Positions 63,362-64,000 of a stretch of 64,000 bases of DNA are shown here, one piece after another. The notes under the pieces were generated by a model that searched no databases, had not been told where the DNA came from, and worked only from the letters and a program-made list of their open reading frames with translations. Source of the stretch: Celeribacter persicus (GTDB lineage: Bacteria > Pseudomonadota > Alphaproteobacteria > Rhodobacterales > Rhodobacteraceae); contig NZ_QAOH01000010.1 in NCBI RefSeq assembly GCF_003050785.1, forward strand, positions 1-64,000, in the 5' to 3' direction. Made by a program: the position numbers and the translations under genes. Within the stretch, counting starts at the first letter, position 1. Every line of letters starts with the position of its first letter.

Positions 63362-64000
63362 TCAGCGCCGTTGCGCCAACATGGCAAGCCGGATCAGAGC
63401 GCGCTCCATCACCGCCATGGTTGGGGCGCGCGATGCCGAACGCAGGGTCAGGTCCGTATCGGTCAGAATGCCAAGCGCGGTTTCAAGTTTGTACATGCCC
63501 CAGTTCGAGGCCTGTCGGGTCATCCGGTCGCGGCGCGGTCCGAAGATCGGCGGGCGGGCGGCGGCGATACCCGCAGCGGCGCCGTTCGGATGGGAAGCCG
63601 CAGCATGGAGGCTTCGGAAATGGCGCATGGTGAAGATCGACAGTGCCACCGGGTCGATCCCTTGCCCCGAGAGTTTCACCATCAGCGGGCCAAGCTCATT
63701 CGCCAGCCCTTCTGCGACCACGTTCAGCACATCGTCCACTTCGGCCTCTGTCGTGGCCGGGGCGCAATTCTGCACATCTTCACTGGTGACCGGGCCAGGG
63801 TCGCCCATCTTGTAGAGCGCGAGTTTGTCGAGTGTCTGGCGGAAATCGCCGGGATCAAGCACGCGGGCCAGAGCCTCGATATCGGTCATCGCTTCGCGTG
63901 AGATATTGCTCACCCCGGCCTTGCCGAGCGTCGCCTCGATCTCCGCACGGGACGGCGGATCGGTATAGATCGCGATGGCATAGGCGGAGGGGTGACCTTC
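63362..64000 (-). CDS. holA: DNA polymerase III delta subunit, 3' part
   Basis: The last 212 residues of HolA, open to the right edge of the window. The segments SREAMTDIEALARVLDPGDF and KLALYKMGDPGPVTSEDVQNC belong to the middle (lid/AAA-like) region, and AEGLANELGPLMVKLSGQGI with FTMRHFRSLHAAA to the C-terminal collar domain. The delta subunit opens the beta clamp in the clamp loader. The start lies beyond base 64000, so the N-terminal nucleotide-fold region is not seen. Confidence 0.85.
   Translation of the reverse strand, partial: EGHPSAYAIAIYTDPPSRAEIEATLGKAGVSNISREAMTDIEALARVLDPGDFRQTLDKLALYKMGDPGPVTSEDVQNCAPATTEAEVDDVLNVVAEGLANELGPLMVKLSGQGIDPVALSIFTMRHFRSLHAAASHPNGAAAGIAAARPPIFGPRRDRMTRQASNWGMYKLETALGILTDTDLTLRSASRAPTMAVMERALIRLAMLAQRR

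Overview
The window looks like a chromosomal segment of an alphaproteobacterium of the family Rhodobacteraceae (Roseobacter-type). The signs are a three-gene cytochrome bc1 operon (petABC) with Rhodobacter-like protein lengths and sequences, the PetP/PetR regulators, a CcrM adenine methyltransferase with GANTC sites in its promoter region, an FzlA-like GST-fold protein, a DUF2125 protein and a PmbA / CysQ-like / DUF4170 / WaaA-like / LpxK neighbourhood. Coding density is high, GC-rich codons dominate, and many genes overlap by 1-8 bases or share ATGA or TGATG junctions. Most of the window is core metabolism. I saw no rRNA, CRISPR array or prophage.

Layout. 1-607: the end of an IS21-like insertion sequence sits inside a tyrosine-kinase (BY-kinase) gene for polysaccharide export, leaving a 3' fragment. 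780-866: tRNA-Leu(CAG). 1-15.7 kb: NDUFA9-like protein, uppP, gltD-gltB, mtgA with an FzlA-like gene, queG, an EamA transporter, ilvE, and petP-petR. 15.7-25.1 kb: the xseB-ispA-dxs isoprenoid operon, an MFS transporter, a YeeZ-like epimerase, AMP nucleosidase, HU, an AEC transporter and aroC. 25.2-28.5 kb: a TPP riboswitch followed by thiBPQ (thiamine uptake). 28.6-34.3 kb: petABC, then dapF-mtaB-GST. 34.4-38.7 kb: tRNA-Lys(TTT), a MliC/META-type secreted protein, ilvD and a LacI-type repressor with a palindromic operator.

38.7-45.6 kb is the most accessory-looking part. It has a possible repressible small RNA, tRNA-Arg(CCT), an AraC regulator divergent from a complete aromatic-amine/methylamine dehydrogenase cluster (aauBEDA plus two c-type cytochromes), then a membrane protein with a C-terminal winged-helix-like domain and small exported proteins. 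The amine dehydrogenase would oxidise primary amines in the periplasm with a tryptophan tryptophylquinone cofactor and pass electrons to the adjacent monohaem cytochromes, ending in the respiratory chain. Its small subunit lacks one disulfide pair known from the family.

45.6-64 kb: rnhB, ccrM, an AlkB-type alkane monooxygenase, mutY, a DciA-like/DsbA-like pair, then lipid A/Kdo genes (lpxK, a WaaA-like protein lacking the usual acidic motifs, DUF4170). A two-gene glucosylglycerate-type osmolyte module lies between these and the CysQ-like/PmbA genes. The end holds a DUF2125 protein, an SDR/enoyl-CoA hydratase/flavoprotein operon, an LLM flavin oxidoreductase and the 3' part of holA.

I did not find an obviously new defence or mobile system. 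The best leads are the amine dehydrogenase island with its disulfide-depleted small subunit, the operator-promoter-terminator unit at 38.7-38.9 kb, the inverted-topology membrane regulator, the WaaA-like possible pseudoenzyme, and the GANTC cluster in front of ccrM.
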